Part shown: positions 27,323 through 36,539 of the stretch, in pieces
How the letters are laid out: each line of letters begins with the position of its first letter
Position numbering within the stretch: position 1 is the stretch's first letter
Assembly: GCA_001724355.1 (NCBI GenBank)
Contig: MEEF01000027.1
Coordinates: forward strand, 2,003-50,735
Source: Mesorhizobium sp. SCN 65-20
GTDB lineage: Bacteria; Pseudomonadota; Alphaproteobacteria; Rhizobiales; Rhizobiaceae
Length of the DNA: 48,733 bases
Direction of reading: 5' to 3'
Made by a program: the position numbers and the translations under genes
Notes under the pieces: model-generated
Database searches by the model: none
What the model saw: only the letters and a program-made list of their open reading frames with translations
Told to the model about the DNA's origin: nothing

Positions 27323-27412
27323 ACCGGCCTTCGGACTGCGCCCAGCGCATGGCAGGTGCCCGCAAACGTCATGCCAAGGCGCGACGGGGGCGAAAAATGG
27401 TTGACGCAAGGG

Positions 27413-27448
27413 CGATAGTGGCTCAATCCCAACTTTAGCCATCTATCG
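27413..27448 (+). promoter_or_regulatory. leader hairpin just before the ilvD ribosome-binding site
   Basis: CGATAGTGGCT (27413-27423) pairs with AGCCATCTATCG (27437-27448), an 11-bp stem with one bulged T and a 13-base loop, ending eight bases before the GAGAG ahead of ATG 27464. A TTGACG at 27401-27406 may be part of the promoter. It could be an operator or an RNA structure affecting translation. There is no visible leader peptide rich in branched-chain amino-acid codons. Confidence 0.4.
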
Positions 27449-27463
27449 TATGAGAGAGCCCCC

Positions 27464-29305
27464 ATGCCTGCTTATCGTTCGCGCACCACCACCCACGGCC
27501 GCAACATGGCGGGTGCCCGTGGCCTTTGGCGCGCCACCGGCATGAAAGACACCGATTTCGGCAAGCCGATCATTGCGGTGGTAAACTCCTTCACCCAGTT
27601 CGTGCCGGGTCACGTGCACCTCAAGGACCTCGGCCAGCTCGTCGCCCGCGAGATCGAGGCGGCCGGCGGCGTGGCCAAGGAGTTCAACACCATCGCCGTC
27701 GACGACGGCATCGCCATGGGCCATGACGGCATGCTCTATTCGCTGCCGAGCCGCGAAATCATCGCCGACAGCGTCGAATACATGGTCAACGCGCATTGCG
27801 CCGACGCCATGGTCTGCATCTCCAACTGCGACAAGATCACGCCCGGCATGCTGATGGCTGCGATGCGCCTCAACATCCCCGCAGTGTTCGTCTCGGGCGG
27901 CCCGATGGAGGCCGGCAAGGTGGTGCTCGCCGGCAAGAACGTCGCGCTCGACCTGGTCGACGCCATGGTGGCTGCCGCCGACGACAAGGTTTCGGACGAG
28001 GACGTCAAGGTCATCGAGCGCTCGGCCTGCCCGACCTGCGGCTCGTGCTCGGGCATGTTCACCGCCAACTCGATGAACTGCCTGACCGAGGCACTCGGCC
28101 TGTCGCTGCCCGGCAACGGCTCAACGCTGGCGACGCATGCCGACCGCAAGCGCCTGTTCGTGGAAGCGGGCCACCTGATCGTCGACCTCGCCCAGCGCTA
28201 CTACGAGCAGAACGACGAGAGTGTGCTGCCGCGCTCGATCGCGTCGAAGGGCGCGTTCGAGAACGCCATGGCGCTCGACATCGCCATGGGCGGCTCGACC
28301 AACACCGTGCTGCACATCCTGGCCGCCGCGCATGAAGGCGAGATCGACTTCGACCAGGACGACATCGACGTGCTGTCGCGCAAGGTTCCGGTGCTGTGCA
28401 AGGTGGCGCCTGCCAAGCAGGACGTGCACATGGAGGACGTGCACCGCGCCGGCGGCATCATGGCGATCCTCGGCCAGCTCGAAAAGGCCGGCCTGCTCAA
28501 CACCGACCTACCGACCGTGCACACCGCAACCATCGGCGAAGCCATCGACTATTGGGACACCTCGCGGACCAAGAGCCAGGCGGTGCGCGACTTCTTCCTC
28601 GCCGCCCCGGGCGGCGTGCCCACCCAGACGGCCTTCAGCCAGGACCGGCGCTGGGACGAGCTCGACACCGACCGCGAAAAGGGCGTCATCCGCTCGGCCG
28701 AACATGCCTTCTCCAAGGATGGCGGCCTCGCCGTGCTGAAGGGCAACATCGCGCTCAATGGCTGCGTGGTGAAGACCGCCGGCGTCGACGAGTCGATCCT
28801 CAAGTTCTCCGGCCCGGCGCGCGTGTTCGAGAGCCAGGATGCCTCGGTCAAGGCGATCCTCGCCAACGAGGTCAAGGCCGGCGACGTGGTGGTGATCCGC
28901 TACGAGGGCCCGAAGGGCGGCCCCGGCATGCAGGAAATGCTCTACCCGACCAGCTACCTGAAGTCGAAGGGACTGGGCAAAGCCTGCGCGCTGCTCACCG
29001 ACGGCCGCTTCTCGGGCGGCACCTCGGGCCTGTCGATCGGCCACGTCTCGCCGGAAGCGGCGAATGGCGGCGCCATCGGCCTGGTGCGCGAGGGCGACAT
29101 GATCGACATCGACATCCCCAACCGCACCATCAGCCTGCGCGTCGACGAGGCGACACTCGCCGCCCGCCGCGCAGAGCAGGACGCCAAGGGCTGGAAGCCG
29201 GTGGAGGTGCGCAAGCGCAAGGTCACCAAGGCGCTGAAGGCCTATGCCGCCTTCGCCACCTCGGCCGACCGCGGCGCTGTGCGCGACCTCGGCGACTTCG
29301 AATAA
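27464..29305 (+). CDS. ilvD: dihydroxy-acid dehydratase
   Basis: 613 residues, the standard IlvD length. It converts 2,3-dihydroxy-isovalerate and 2,3-dihydroxy-3-methylvalerate to the keto acids in valine, leucine and isoleucine synthesis. Iron-sulfur ligands and active-site motifs are in place: Cys122 in NCDKITPGM and Cys195 in [19 protein letters not shown], at the same numbers as in E. coli Ilv[10 protein letters not shown] and GGPGMQEML are also present. A leader hairpin precedes it and a strong terminator follows, so it is transcribed alone. Confidence 0.97.
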   Translation: MPAYRSRTTTHGRNMAGARGLWRATGMKDTDFGKPIIAVVNSFTQFVPGHVHLKDLGQLVAREIEAAGGVAKEFNTIAVDDGIAMGHDGMLYSLPSREIIADSVEYMVNAHCADAMVCISNCDKITPGMLMAAMRLNIPAVFVSGGPMEAGKVVLAGKNVALDLVDAMVAAADDKVSDEDVKVIERSACPTCGSCSGMFTANSMNCLTEALGLSLPGNGSTLATHADRKRLFVEAGHLIVDLAQRYYEQNDESVLPRSIASKGAFENAMALDIAMGGSTNTVLHILAAAHEGEIDFDQDDIDVLSRKVPVLCKVAPAKQDVHMEDVHRAGGIMAILGQLEKAGLLNTDLPTVHTATIGEAIDYWDTSRTKSQAVRDFFLAAPGGVPTQTAFSQDRRWDELDTDREKGVIRSAEHAFSKDGGLAVLKGNIALNGCVVKTAGVDESILKFSGPARVFESQDASVKAILANEVKAGDVVVIRYEGPKGGPGMQEMLYPTSYLKSKGLGKACALLTDGRFSGGTSGLSIGHVSPEAANGGAIGLVREGDMIDIDIPNRTISLRVDEATLAARRAEQDAKGWKPVEVRKRKVTKALKAYAAFATSADRGAVRDLGDFE

Positions 29306-29328
29306 GTCCGGAACGGACGAAACAAGGC

Positions 29329-29356
29329 AAAGGGCTCGCAGTGCGGGCCCTTTTTT
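29329..29356 (+). terminator. intrinsic terminator of ilvD
   Basis: AAAGGGCTCGCA and TGCGGGCCCTTT (29329-29340 / 29342-29353) pair, with one T-G wobble, and are followed by a T-run to 29356. It begins 24 bases after the ilvD stop. In practice the central pairs open to form the loop. Confidence 0.9.
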
Positions 29357-29653
29357 CGTTTGGGGCGCAGTTAGAACAGGTCGGACTTCGTCTCACGGAT
29401 GCACTTCTATTCGAACTAGAAACGGAGCTTGCGAACAACAACGCGTGACTGCGCAATCCATTTGCCATCGAAAAGGAACTTCGCGCGCCTCCGGGGAATT
29501 TCCTTCTCAGGCATCGCCGGGAAACGAAATCGGCTGCCTTTGTTCGCGGATGCCGCGCCGCTACATGCGGCACAAGTCGTACTGACGCGGCAACCGATAC
29601 CTGCCTGCCCGAGTTGAGATATGTTCTTGAAACCTGCACGAGGGAGCGCCTAA
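29357..29653. other. intergenic stretch before the transsulfuration genes
   Basis: About 300 bases between the ilvD terminator and the cystathionine beta-synthase gene. Short open frames exist on both strands but none has a convincing start or protein character. I see no RNA gene, repeat or clear promoter; the only signal is GAGGGAG just before ATG 29654. Confidence 0.45.
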
Positions 29654-31042
29654 ATGAGCCGCTTGAACCCACCCTTCAGGTCAGTGCTCGATCTGATCGG
29701 CGACACGCCGGTCGTCGAGCTCAAGCGCTTCGACACCGGTCTGTGCCGGCTGTTCATCAAGCTGGAAAGCCAGAACCCCGGCGGCTCGATCAAGGATCGT
29801 ATCGCGCTGTCGATGATCGCGGCGGCCGAACGCGACGGCAGGCTGAAGCCCGGCGGCACCATCGTCGAGGCGACGGCCGGCAACACCGGGCTCGGCCTGG
29901 CGCAGGTGGGCATTCCCAAGGGCTACCGCATCATCCTCGTGGTGCCCGACAAGATGAGCCGCGAGAAGATCCAGCACCTGCGCGCGCTGGGAGCCGAGGT
30001 CAGGCTGACGCGCTCCGACGTCGGCAAGGGCCATCCGGAATATTACCAAGACATGGCCGAGAAGATCGCCGCCGAAATCCCCGGCTCGTTCTACGTCAAC
30101 CAGTTCGCCAATCCGGCCAATCCGCTGGCGCATGAGACGACGACCGGCCCGGAAATCTGGCAGCAGCTCGAAGGCGATGTCGACGCGGTGGTGGTGGGCG
30201 TCGGCTCCGGCGGCACGCTGACCGGGCTCGGGCGCTTCTTCGCCAAGGTGTCGCCCAAGACCGAGATGGTGCTGGCCGATCCCGTCGGCTCGGTGCTGGC
30301 GCCGCTGGTCAAGACGGGCAAGATGGAGGAGGCCGGCAGCTGGACCGTGGAAGGCATCGGCGAGGATTTCGTGCCGCCGAACGCCGACCTCTCCTTCGTC
30401 AAGCGCGCCTACTCGGTCAACGACAAGGCGAGCATGCTCGCCGTGCGCGACCTGCTCGCCAAGGAAGGCATCCTCGCGGGCTCGTCGTCGGGCACGCTGC
30501 TTTCGGCGGCGCTGCGCTACTGCCGCGAGCAAAAGACGCCGAAGCGGGTGCTGACCTTCGTCTGCGACAGCGGCAACAAGTATCTCTCCAAGGTGTTCGA
30601 CGACTTCTGGCTGGCCGAACAGGGGCTGGACGAGCGCGAGCAGCATGGCGACCTCAGCGACCTCGTGGCGCGCTCGCACCGGGAAGGCGGGACGGTGTTC
30701 GTCGGGCCCGAGGACAGCCTGCTGACGGCCTACGGGCGGATGCGGCGCGGGGACGTATCGCAGCTGCCGGTGCTGGACGAAGGCAAGCTCGTCGGCATCG
30801 TCGATGAAAGCGACATCCTCGCCAAGGTGGAAGGCCCCTATGACGGGCGCTGGGACCGCTTCAACGCCACGGTCTCCACCGCCATGAGCAAGGACCTGCA
30901 CACGCTGCAGGCCAACCAGACGCTCGACGCGCTGTTGCCGATCTTCGACCGCAACGAAGTGGCGATCGTGTTCGATGGCGAAGAATTCGTCGGGCTGATC
31001 ACCCGGGTCGACCTCATCAACCATCTAAGGCGGTCAAGATGA
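29654..31042 (+). CDS. cystathionine beta-synthase
   Basis: 462 residues. A PLP-dependent fold-type II domain (1-~330) with Schiff-base Lys47 in NPGGSIKDRIALSMI, the glycine-rich loop GSGGTLTGLG and TAGNTG is followed by two CBS domains (~345-460). This matches eukaryote-like cystathionine beta-synthase more than short cysteine synthases, which lack the CBS pair. It joins homocysteine and serine to form cystathionine; the CBS domains usually bind adenosyl ligands and control activity. The stop overlaps the next gene by four bases (ATGA), the partner lyase, confirming a reverse transsulfuration operon. Confidence 0.9.
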   Translation: MSRLNPPFRSVLDLIGDTPVVELKRFDTGLCRLFIKLESQNPGGSIKDRIALSMIAAAERDGRLKPGGTIVEATAGNTGLGLAQVGIPKGYRIILVVPDKMSREKIQHLRALGAEVRLTRSDVGKGHPEYYQDMAEKIAAEIPGSFYVNQFANPANPLAHETTTGPEIWQQLEGDVDAVVVGVGSGGTLTGLGRFFAKVSPKTEMVLADPVGSVLAPLVKTGKMEEAGSWTVEGIGEDFVPPNADLSFVKRAYSVNDKASMLAVRDLLAKEGILAGSSSGTLLSAALRYCREQKTPKRVLTFVCDSGNKYLSKVFDDFWLAEQGLDEREQHGDLSDLVARSHREGGTVFVGPEDSLLTAYGRMRRGDVSQLPVLDEGKLVGIVDESDILAKVEGPYDGRWDRFNATVSTAMSKDLHTLQANQTLDALLPIFDRNEVAIVFDGEEFVGLITRVDLINHLRRSR

Positions 31043-32205
31043 CGACGCAGAAGAACCGACTGGCATTTTCGACGCGCACCATCCATGGCGGCCAGAGCCA
31101 CGACCCGACGACGGGTGCGGTCATGGTGCCGATCTACGCCACCTCGACCTACGGCCAGCAGAGCCCGGGCGTGCACAAGGGCTTTGAATACGCCCGCAGC
31201 CAGAACCCGACGCGCTTTGCCTTCGAGCGCGCCATCGCCGACCTCGAAAGCGGCTCCGCCGGCTTCGCCTTCGCCTCGGGGCTGGCTGCGATCGCAACGG
31301 TGTTCGAGTTGCTCGACGCCGGCGCGCACATCGTCGCCACCGACGACATCTATGGCGGCACGTTCCGGCTGCTCGAGCGGGTGCGCAAGCGCACGGCGGG
31401 GCTTAAGGTGAGCTTCGTCGACTTCACCGACCTCGCCGCCGTCGAGGCCGCGATCCGGCCGGAGACGAAGATGCTGTGGGTGGAGACGCCGACCAACCCG
31501 CTCTTGCGCGTCGTCGACCTCGAAGGGGTCGCGGCGCTCGCCAGGCGCAAGGGTGTGCTTTCGGTCGCCGACAACACCTTCTGCAGTCCCTACCTGCAGC
31601 GGCCGCTGGAGCTGGGCATCGACATCGTCGTGCACTCGACGACCAAATATCTCAACGGCCACTCCGACATGGTGGGCGGCTGCGTGGTGGTGGGCGACAA
31701 CAAGGACCTCGCCGCCCAGCTGAAGTTCCTGCAGAACGCCATCGGCGCGATCTCGGGGCCGTTCGACAGTTTCCTGGCCCTGCGCGGCATCAAGACCCTG
31801 GCGCTACGCGTCGAGCGACACTCGCAGAACGGGCTCAAGATCGCGCGCTGGCTGGAGGGGCGGAAGGACGTGCGGCGGGTGATCTATCCCGGCCTCGAGA
31901 GCCATCCGCAACATGCCATCGCCAAGGCGCAGATGCTTGCCTTCGGCGGCATGATCACGGCCGTGCTCGACCGCGACCTCGCCGGGACAAAACGCTTCCT
32001 TGAACGGACGCAACTGTTCACGCTGGCCGAAAGCCTCGGCGGCGTCGAAAGCCTGATCGAGCACCCGGCGCTGATGACGCATGGCTCGATCCCGGCGGAG
32101 AAACGCAACGAGATCGGCATCTCGGATTCGCTGGTGCGGCTGTCTGCCGGCATCGAGGACGGGGATGATTTGATCGCCGACCTGGAGCAGGCGTTGGCGG
32201 GGTGA
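31039..32205 (+). CDS. cystathionine gamma-lyase / trans-sulfuration PLP enzyme
   Basis: 388 residues of the Cys/Met metabolism PLP family. The cofactor Lys203 is in HSTTKYLNGHSDMVGG; other signatures are YARSQNPTR near the start, VETPTNPLLRVVDL and VADNTFCSPYLQRPL. It overlaps the cystathionine beta-synthase gene by ATGA, so the likely reaction is cleavage of cystathionine to cysteine. Beta-lyase or gamma-synthase activity cannot be excluded from sequence alone, since these enzymes are closely similar. Confidence 0.88.
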   Translation: MTTQKNRLAFSTRTIHGGQSHDPTTGAVMVPIYATSTYGQQSPGVHKGFEYARSQNPTRFAFERAIADLESGSAGFAFASGLAAIATVFELLDAGAHIVATDDIYGGTFRLLERVRKRTAGLKVSFVDFTDLAAVEAAIRPETKMLWVETPTNPLLRVVDLEGVAALARRKGVLSVADNTFCSPYLQRPLELGIDIVVHSTTKYLNGHSDMVGGCVVVGDNKDLAAQLKFLQNAIGAISGPFDSFLALRGIKTLALRVERHSQNGLKIARWLEGRKDVRRVIYPGLESHPQHAIAKAQMLAFGGMITAVLDRDLAGTKRFLERTQLFTLAESLGGVESLIEHPALMTHGSIPAEKRNEIGISDSLVRLSAGIEDGDDLIADLEQALAG

Positions 32206-32238
32206 TTTTCCCCTTCCACTCTCATCCGGGAGCCTCGC

Positions 32239-32409
32239 GCTCGCCCCTCACCCTTACCCTCTCCCCGTGAAGAACGGGGCGAGGGGGCGTCGGCGTCGAG
32301 CCTCGTTCTGCAACGTTGACGCTGATTGTCTTGGAAGCGCGGAAGCCGCAGTAGGCCTCCTTCTCCCCGTTCTTACGGGGAGAAGGTCCGGCAGGGGATG
32401 AGGGGCAGC
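32239..32409. repeat. pair of inverted extragenic palindromic elements
   Basis: Two copies of one repeat face each other in the 258-bp gap between the lyase gene and the marR-type gene. Copy 1 (32239-32286) contains CCCCGT-GAAGA-ACGGGG; copy 2 (32359-32409) contains the perfect 12-bp hairpin CCTTCTCCCCGT/ACGGGGAGAAGG with loop TCTT. The outer parts (CGCCCCTCA of copy 1 against TGAGGGGC of copy 2) also pair, so the whole region could form one large branched hairpin. Such elements are common between convergent genes in rhizobia. Confidence 0.7.
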
Positions 32410-32463
32410 ACTGCGGCTGCCACCCATACCGGGGACGCTGCGCCTCGTGCCCCTACCTCCGCC

Positions 32464-32952
32464 TTACGCGCTCTCGAACCCCACCAAAAACTTGCTGAGA
32501 AGCACGTTGAGCGCCGCCCTTTCTTCCATGGTCATCATCTCGACGATGCGCGTCTGCGTCGCGGCATGGTCGGTGACGGCCGCATCGATGGTGGCAAAGC
32601 CCTTCTCGGTGAGCGAGACGATGAAGCTGCGGCGGTCGTCGGGGTTAAGCCGGCGCTCGACCATGCCCGCTTTCTCCAGCTGGTCGACGCGGTTGGTCAT
32701 GGTGCCCGAGGTGATCATCATCGTCGCCGACAAATCGCCGGGCGACAGCGCATAGGGCGGCCCCGAACGGCGCAGCGTCGCCAGCACGTCGAAGCTCGCA
32801 TAATTCAGCCCGTGCGCGGCGAAGGTCTTCTCCATCTCGCGACCAAGGTGGTGCGATATCCGGTTCAGCCGGCCGATCAGCCCCATCGGCGCGACGTCGA
32901 GGTCGGGCCGTTCGCGGTTCCACTGGGCGAGAATGTCGTCAACGCGATCCAT
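32464..32952 (-). CDS. MarR-family transcriptional regulator
   Basis: 162 residues from ATG 32952 (MDRVDDILAQWNRERP). An in-frame ATG at 32997 would make the first operator palindrome part of the coding sequence and is therefore rejected. The winged helix is clear: FDVLATLRRSG, ALSPGDLSATMMITSGTMTN and the wing DQLEKAGMVERRLNPDDRRS. It is divergent from an EamA-type exporter gene, and two palindromes lie between, the typical layout of a MarR repressor controlling an efflux gene. The inducing ligand is unknown. Confidence 0.9.
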   Translation of the reverse strand: MDRVDDILAQWNRERPDLDVAPMGLIGRLNRISHHLGREMEKTFAAHGLNYASFDVLATLRRSGPPYALSPGDLSATMMITSGTMTNRVDQLEKAGMVERRLNPDDRRSFIVSLTEKGFATIDAAVTDHAATQTRIVEMMTMEERAALNVLLSKFLVGFESA

Positions 32953-32972
32953 GGCCAAGCTTTCGGGAAAAA

Positions 32973-33016
32973 TTCTCTTGACGTCAAGAGAACTCATATT
33001 ATCTTGAAGTCAAGAT
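32973..33016. promoter_or_regulatory. two palindromic MarR operators
   Basis: TTCTCTTGACGTCAAGAGAA (32973-32992) is a perfect 20-bp palindrome. ATCTTGA-AG-TCAAGAT (33001-33016) is a second palindrome with the same core, TCTTGA/TCAAGA. Their centres are 26 bp apart. Both lie between the divergent MarR and EamA genes, and the match in half-sites strongly suggests one dimeric regulator binds both. Confidence 0.75.
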
Positions 33017-33038
33017 TATTGATGTGGAGATAAATCCC

Positions 33039-33935
33039 ATGTCCCGCAACACCGACCTTCTCCTGACCGCGCTCGCTCCCGCCATCTGGGGCAGCACCTA
33101 TCTGGTAACGACCGAGCTCCTGCCCGCCGGCTACCCGCTGACGGTGGCGATGTTGCGCGCGCTTCCCGCCGGCCTGCTGCTCCTGCTCCTCGTCCGCCAG
33201 CTGCCGCAGGGCATCTGGTGGGCGCGCGTGCTGGTGCTCGGCGCGCTCAACTTCTCCATCTTCTGGTGGCTGCTGTTCATCTCGGCCTACCGGCTTCCGG
33301 GCGGCGTGGCGGCGACGGTCGGAGCGATCCAGCCGCTGATCGTCATCCTGCTCGCCCGCGCCCTGCTCGGCTCCCCCATCCGCCCGCTTTCTATCGTGGC
33401 GGCCGTCGCCGGAATGGGCGGCGTGGCGCTGTTGATCCTGACGCCGAATGCAGCGCTCGATCCCGTAGGCATCATCGCCGGGCTCGCCGGCGCGGTTTCG
33501 ATGGCAGCAGGCACCGTGCTCAGCCGGCGCTGGCAGCCACCCGTATCGCCGCTGACCTTCACCGCATGGCAGTTGACGGCGGGTGGCCTGCTGTTGCTGC
33601 CGGTCGCGCTGCTGCAGGAACCGGCGTTGCCGATGCCGACCATGGCCAATCTGCTCGGCTTCGCCTGGCTCGGCCTGATAGGTGCCGCACTGACCTACAT
33701 CCTTTGGTTCCGGGGTATCTCCAGGCTGGAACCGTCTGTCGTGTCGCCGCTCGGCTTCCTCAGCCCGATGACCGCCGTGATCCTCGGTTGGTCCGTGCTA
33801 GGCCAGTCGCTGAACTCAGCCCAGATCCTCGGCATGGCCGTGGTGCTCGGCAGCGTCTGGCTGAGCCAGCGCGCCCAGCAGGCGCAGCCGAAGCCGGAAG
33901 CGGCATTGCCGGCCGCTTCCTTCAACCGGTCATGA
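33039..33935 (+). CDS. EamA/DMT-superfamily exporter
   Basis: 298 residues from ATG 33039, with GGAGA eight bases upstream; a GTG at 33024 is less likely. Ten hydrophobic helices arranged as two EamA repeats are visible; the first repeat starts LTALAPAIWGSTYLVTTELL and the second includes GFAWLGLIGAALTYILWFRG. Members export metabolites, amino acids or drugs across the inner membrane. The divergent MarR repressor with palindromic operators suggests it is induced by its substrate. Its stop overlaps the convergent DUF982 gene by six bases (TCATGA shared). Confidence 0.88.
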   Translation: MSRNTDLLLTALAPAIWGSTYLVTTELLPAGYPLTVAMLRALPAGLLLLLLVRQLPQGIWWARVLVLGALNFSIFWWLLFISAYRLPGGVAATVGAIQPLIVILLARALLGSPIRPLSIVAAVAGMGGVALLILTPNAALDPVGIIAGLAGAVSMAAGTVLSRRWQPPVSPLTFTAWQLTAGGLLLLPVALLQEPALPMPTMANLLGFAWLGLIGAALTYILWFRGISRLEPSVVSPLGFLSPMTAVILGWSVLGQSLNSAQILGMAVVLGSVWLSQRAQQAQPKPEAALPAASFNRS

Positions 33936-34178
33936 GACCAGGATGCCGATCTCGTCGGCCGCAGCGATAAACGCCTTGCGCGCGGCCTCGCGGGTACGGG
34001 TACCGGAAAGCGCTGCGGACACGGTTTCGACCGCCTCGCGGTAAAGAGGACCGCTGCGCTTGGCATGTGGCCAATCCACCAGCGCCTCATAGGCGCCCTT
34101 GACGGTCGAAACCTCGCGCTGGGTGCTTTCGGGCCCGATCCTGATCGTGACAGAATGGTCAAAAAGCATTCGGTCCAT
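33930..34178 (-). CDS. DUF982 protein
   Basis: 82 residues from ATG 34178 with GGAGG six bases upstream. The sequence VSTVKGAYEALVDWP...RGPLYREAV-like pattern (here KRSGPLYREAVETVSAAL) and the ending ARKAFIAAADEIGI are characteristic of DUF982, a small helical family expanded in rhizobial genomes. No function is known. It overlaps the end of the exporter gene by six bases on the opposite strand. Confidence 0.85.
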   Translation of the reverse strand: MDRMLFDHSVTIRIGPESTQREVSTVKGAYEALVDWPHAKRSGPLYREAVETVSAALSGTRTREAARKAFIAAADEIGILVS

Positions 34179-34375
34179 GACGGCCTCCGTATTGAATGCG
34201 ACCAACAACGCGCAGCGATTGCTCAGGTTCCAGTGAGTTGAACGCGCTGCGGGGCCGCAACCATCCCTAAACCCTGTGGCGAATTCGCGCGATCGCAGCG
34301 TGAGACGTTATCCATCCGTCGTTGCCGGGAAGCCACGGACCGCGTAGCCTTGCCGAAGCGATTTGGGGGATGGAC

Positions 34376-35503
34376 ATGTTCACCGGAAGCCCGATCACCG
34401 CTGGCGCGCGCCAGTCCAGACCCGCAGGCGCCAGACCGAGGCGATACCTCGGCGCTCTCGCATTCGTGATGGCACTACCCCTCGCCGCTTGCCAGAAGCA
34501 GGAAGCCGCACCCAACCTGCCCATCATGGTACGCGCTGTGGAGGTGCAGCTCACCGAGTTCGCGCCCACCATCACCCTGACCGGGGTGATCGCCGCCCGC
34601 ACGTTGAACAACCTGTCGTTCCAGGTCGGCGGCCGCGTCACCGAGCGCAGCGTCGACGTCGGCCAGCGCGTCGAGAAGGGCGAGGTGCTGGCGCGGCTCG
34701 ATCCGCAGGAGCAGCAGTCCGACGTGCGTGCCGCCCAGGCGAGCCTCGATTCGGCCGAGGCTCAGCTCAGGCAGGCGGCGGCGGCCTTCGACCGGCAGAA
34801 GACGCTGCTCGCGCAAGGCTTCACCACGCGCCGCGACTATGATGACGCCGAACAGTCGCTACGTGTCGCGCAAGGCGGGGTGGCTATGGCTCAGAGCCAG
34901 CTCGGCAACGCAAAGGACAGGCTCACCTACACCGACCTCAAGGCCAGCCAGGCCGGCGTGGTGACGGCGCGGATGATCGAGGTGGGCCAGGTGGTGCAGG
35001 CGGCGCAGACGGTCTTCACCGTCGCCGAGGATGGCGACCGCGATGCCGTGTTCAATGTCGACGAGGTGATGGTCGCGCGCAGCAGCCCGGTGGCGCCGAA
35101 AGTCACGGTGGCCCTGCTCTCCGATCCCAAGGTCCAGGCACCGGGCGAGGTGCGTGAGGTGTCGCCCGCCGTCGATCCCGCCACGGGCTCGATCCGCGTG
35201 AAGGTCGGCGTGCCAAACACGCCGGCGGCCATGCCGCTGGGAGCCGCCATCACCGGCACGGCGACCTCCAAGCCACAGAAGGCGATCGTGTTGCCCTGGC
35301 AGTCGCTGATGTCGAAGGCAGGCACGCCGGCGGTCTGGACAGTCGACAAGGCGACGAAGGCCGTCACGCTCGTCCCGATAGGCGTGCTGGCCTTCGCTTC
35401 CGGCATCGTCGTCGTCTCCGAAGGGCTGGAGGCGGGGCAGCTGGTGGTGGCGCAAGGAGGGCAGCTGCTGAGCCCCGGACAGGTCGTGGAGCTGGCGCCA
35501 TGA
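34376..35503 (+). CDS. RND efflux periplasmic adaptor lipoprotein (first of two)
   Basis: 375 residues from ATG 34376 (GGGGGA five bases upstream; ATG 34370 is an alternative). After a basic stretch, a lipoprotein signal FVMALPLAAC places a lipidated Cys at the membrane. The HlyD/AcrA-type body follows: lipoyl half-motif GGRVTERSVDVGQRVEKGEVLARLD, a coiled-coil hairpin (AAQASLDSAEAQLRQAAAAF...), the second lipoyl half and a beta-barrel with PATGSIRVKVGV. It links the inner-membrane pump to an outer-membrane channel. It overlaps the next adaptor gene by ATGA, so two adaptors serve one permease, as in TriAB. Confidence 0.9.
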   Translation: MFTGSPITAGARQSRPAGARPRRYLGALAFVMALPLAACQKQEAAPNLPIMVRAVEVQLTEFAPTITLTGVIAARTLNNLSFQVGGRVTERSVDVGQRVEKGEVLARLDPQEQQSDVRAAQASLDSAEAQLRQAAAAFDRQKTLLAQGFTTRRDYDDAEQSLRVAQGGVAMAQSQLGNAKDRLTYTDLKASQAGVVTARMIEVGQVVQAAQTVFTVAEDGDRDAVFNVDEVMVARSSPVAPKVTVALLSDPKVQAPGEVREVSPAVDPATGSIRVKVGVPNTPAAMPLGAAITGTATSKPQKAIVLPWQSLMSKAGTPAVWTVDKATKAVTLVPIGVLAFASGIVVVSEGLEAGQLVVAQGGQLLSPGQVVELAP

Positions 35504-36538
35504 GCATCTTCGCAAAAGCCCTGGGGCTGTTCACCTCGCTCGCGCTCGCCGGCTGCAGCCAGGACGAGCAGGCGCCGCCGCAGGAGATCATACGCCCCGT
35601 GCTGTCGCAGATCGTCGAACCCCATGCACACAGCGCGCAGGGCTTCGCCGGCACGATCGAGCCGGAGTTCTCGGCCGAACTCTCCTTCCGCCTCCTCGGC
35701 CGGCTGGTAGCGCGCGACGTCGGCGTCGGCGACATGGTGGCCAAGGGCGCGACACTGGCTGCGCTCGATCCGCTGACGCTGGAGCTTGCCGCCCAATCGG
35801 CGCGGGCAGACCTGTCCACGGCCGAAGCGCAACTGGCGAACGCGGCGGCCAGCGAGGAACGGCAACGCGCCCTGCTGGCCGAAGCCAATACCTCGCAGGC
35901 TGTCTACGATTCGGCCAAGCAGGCGCTCGAATCGGCGGCGGCGAACGTCGAGCGGGCGCGCGCCGCGCTGGCCAAGTCCGAGGAGCAGCTCGGCTATGCC
36001 CGGCTCTATTCCGACTTCGATGGCGTGGTGACCGCGACGGGCGCGGAGGTCGGCCAGACGGTGTCGCCGGGCCAGATGGTCGTGACGGTGGCGCGCTCGG
36101 ACGCGCGCGAAGCCGTCGTCGACATCCCCGACCAGATGGCCGCAAGCCTCAAGATCGGCACCGAGTTCGACGTAGCCATGCAATCGCTGCCGACACTGCG
36201 CGCCGTGGGACACGTGCGCGAGATCGCTCCCCAGGCGGACGCCTCGACGCGCACGCGGCGGGTGCGGCTGGCGCTCGACAATCCGCCCGACAGCCTGAGG
36301 CTCGGCACCACGGTCACGCGACCTGCCGCTGACCGCATTGCTGGAGAAGGACGGGAAGAGCTTCGTCTGGGTGGTCGATCCGGCCGCATTGACGGTCAGC
36401 CTGCGCGACGTCGAAGTGAAGGCCAGGAATGGCTCGACCTTCACCGCCGGCGGGCTCGATCCCGGCCTGCGGGTAGTGACGGCCGGCGTGAACAGCCTCA
36501 CCGAAGGGCAGAAGGTCAGGGTACCGGAGGGCGCATAG
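35500..36538 (+). pseudogene. second RND periplasmic adaptor, frameshifted near its 3' end
   Basis: The first ~270 codons encode a normal HlyD-type adaptor lipoprotein: lipobox LALAGC, lipoyl half FRLLGRLVARDVGVGDMVAKG, coiled coil, and DFDGVVTATGAEVGQTVSPGQ. After LRLGTTVT (about 36318) the family sequence continues one frame over from 36320, with LPLTALLEKDGKSFVWVVD through TEGQKVRVPEGA to TAG at 36536-36538. About ten residues also seem to be missing at the join, so a small out-of-frame deletion is likely. The unshifted frame stays open to 36543 by chance, giving a protein with a foreign tail. A sequencing error is possible. It would otherwise work with the first adaptor. Confidence 0.7.
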
Positions 36539-36539
36539 G

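Noticed and set aside
29357..29653. Small open frames on both strands after ilvD
   Set aside because: They differ between strands, lack starts with ribosome-binding sites, and one runs through the ilvD terminator.
32359..32409. Intrinsic terminator
   Set aside because: The hairpin is perfect but has no T-run and is one of an inverted pair, so it is better explained as a repeat element.
32953..32997. N-terminal extension of the MarR protein (MSSLDVKRIF...)
   Set aside because: These codons coincide with the 20-bp operator palindrome and are not expected in the family; ATG 32952 is preferred.
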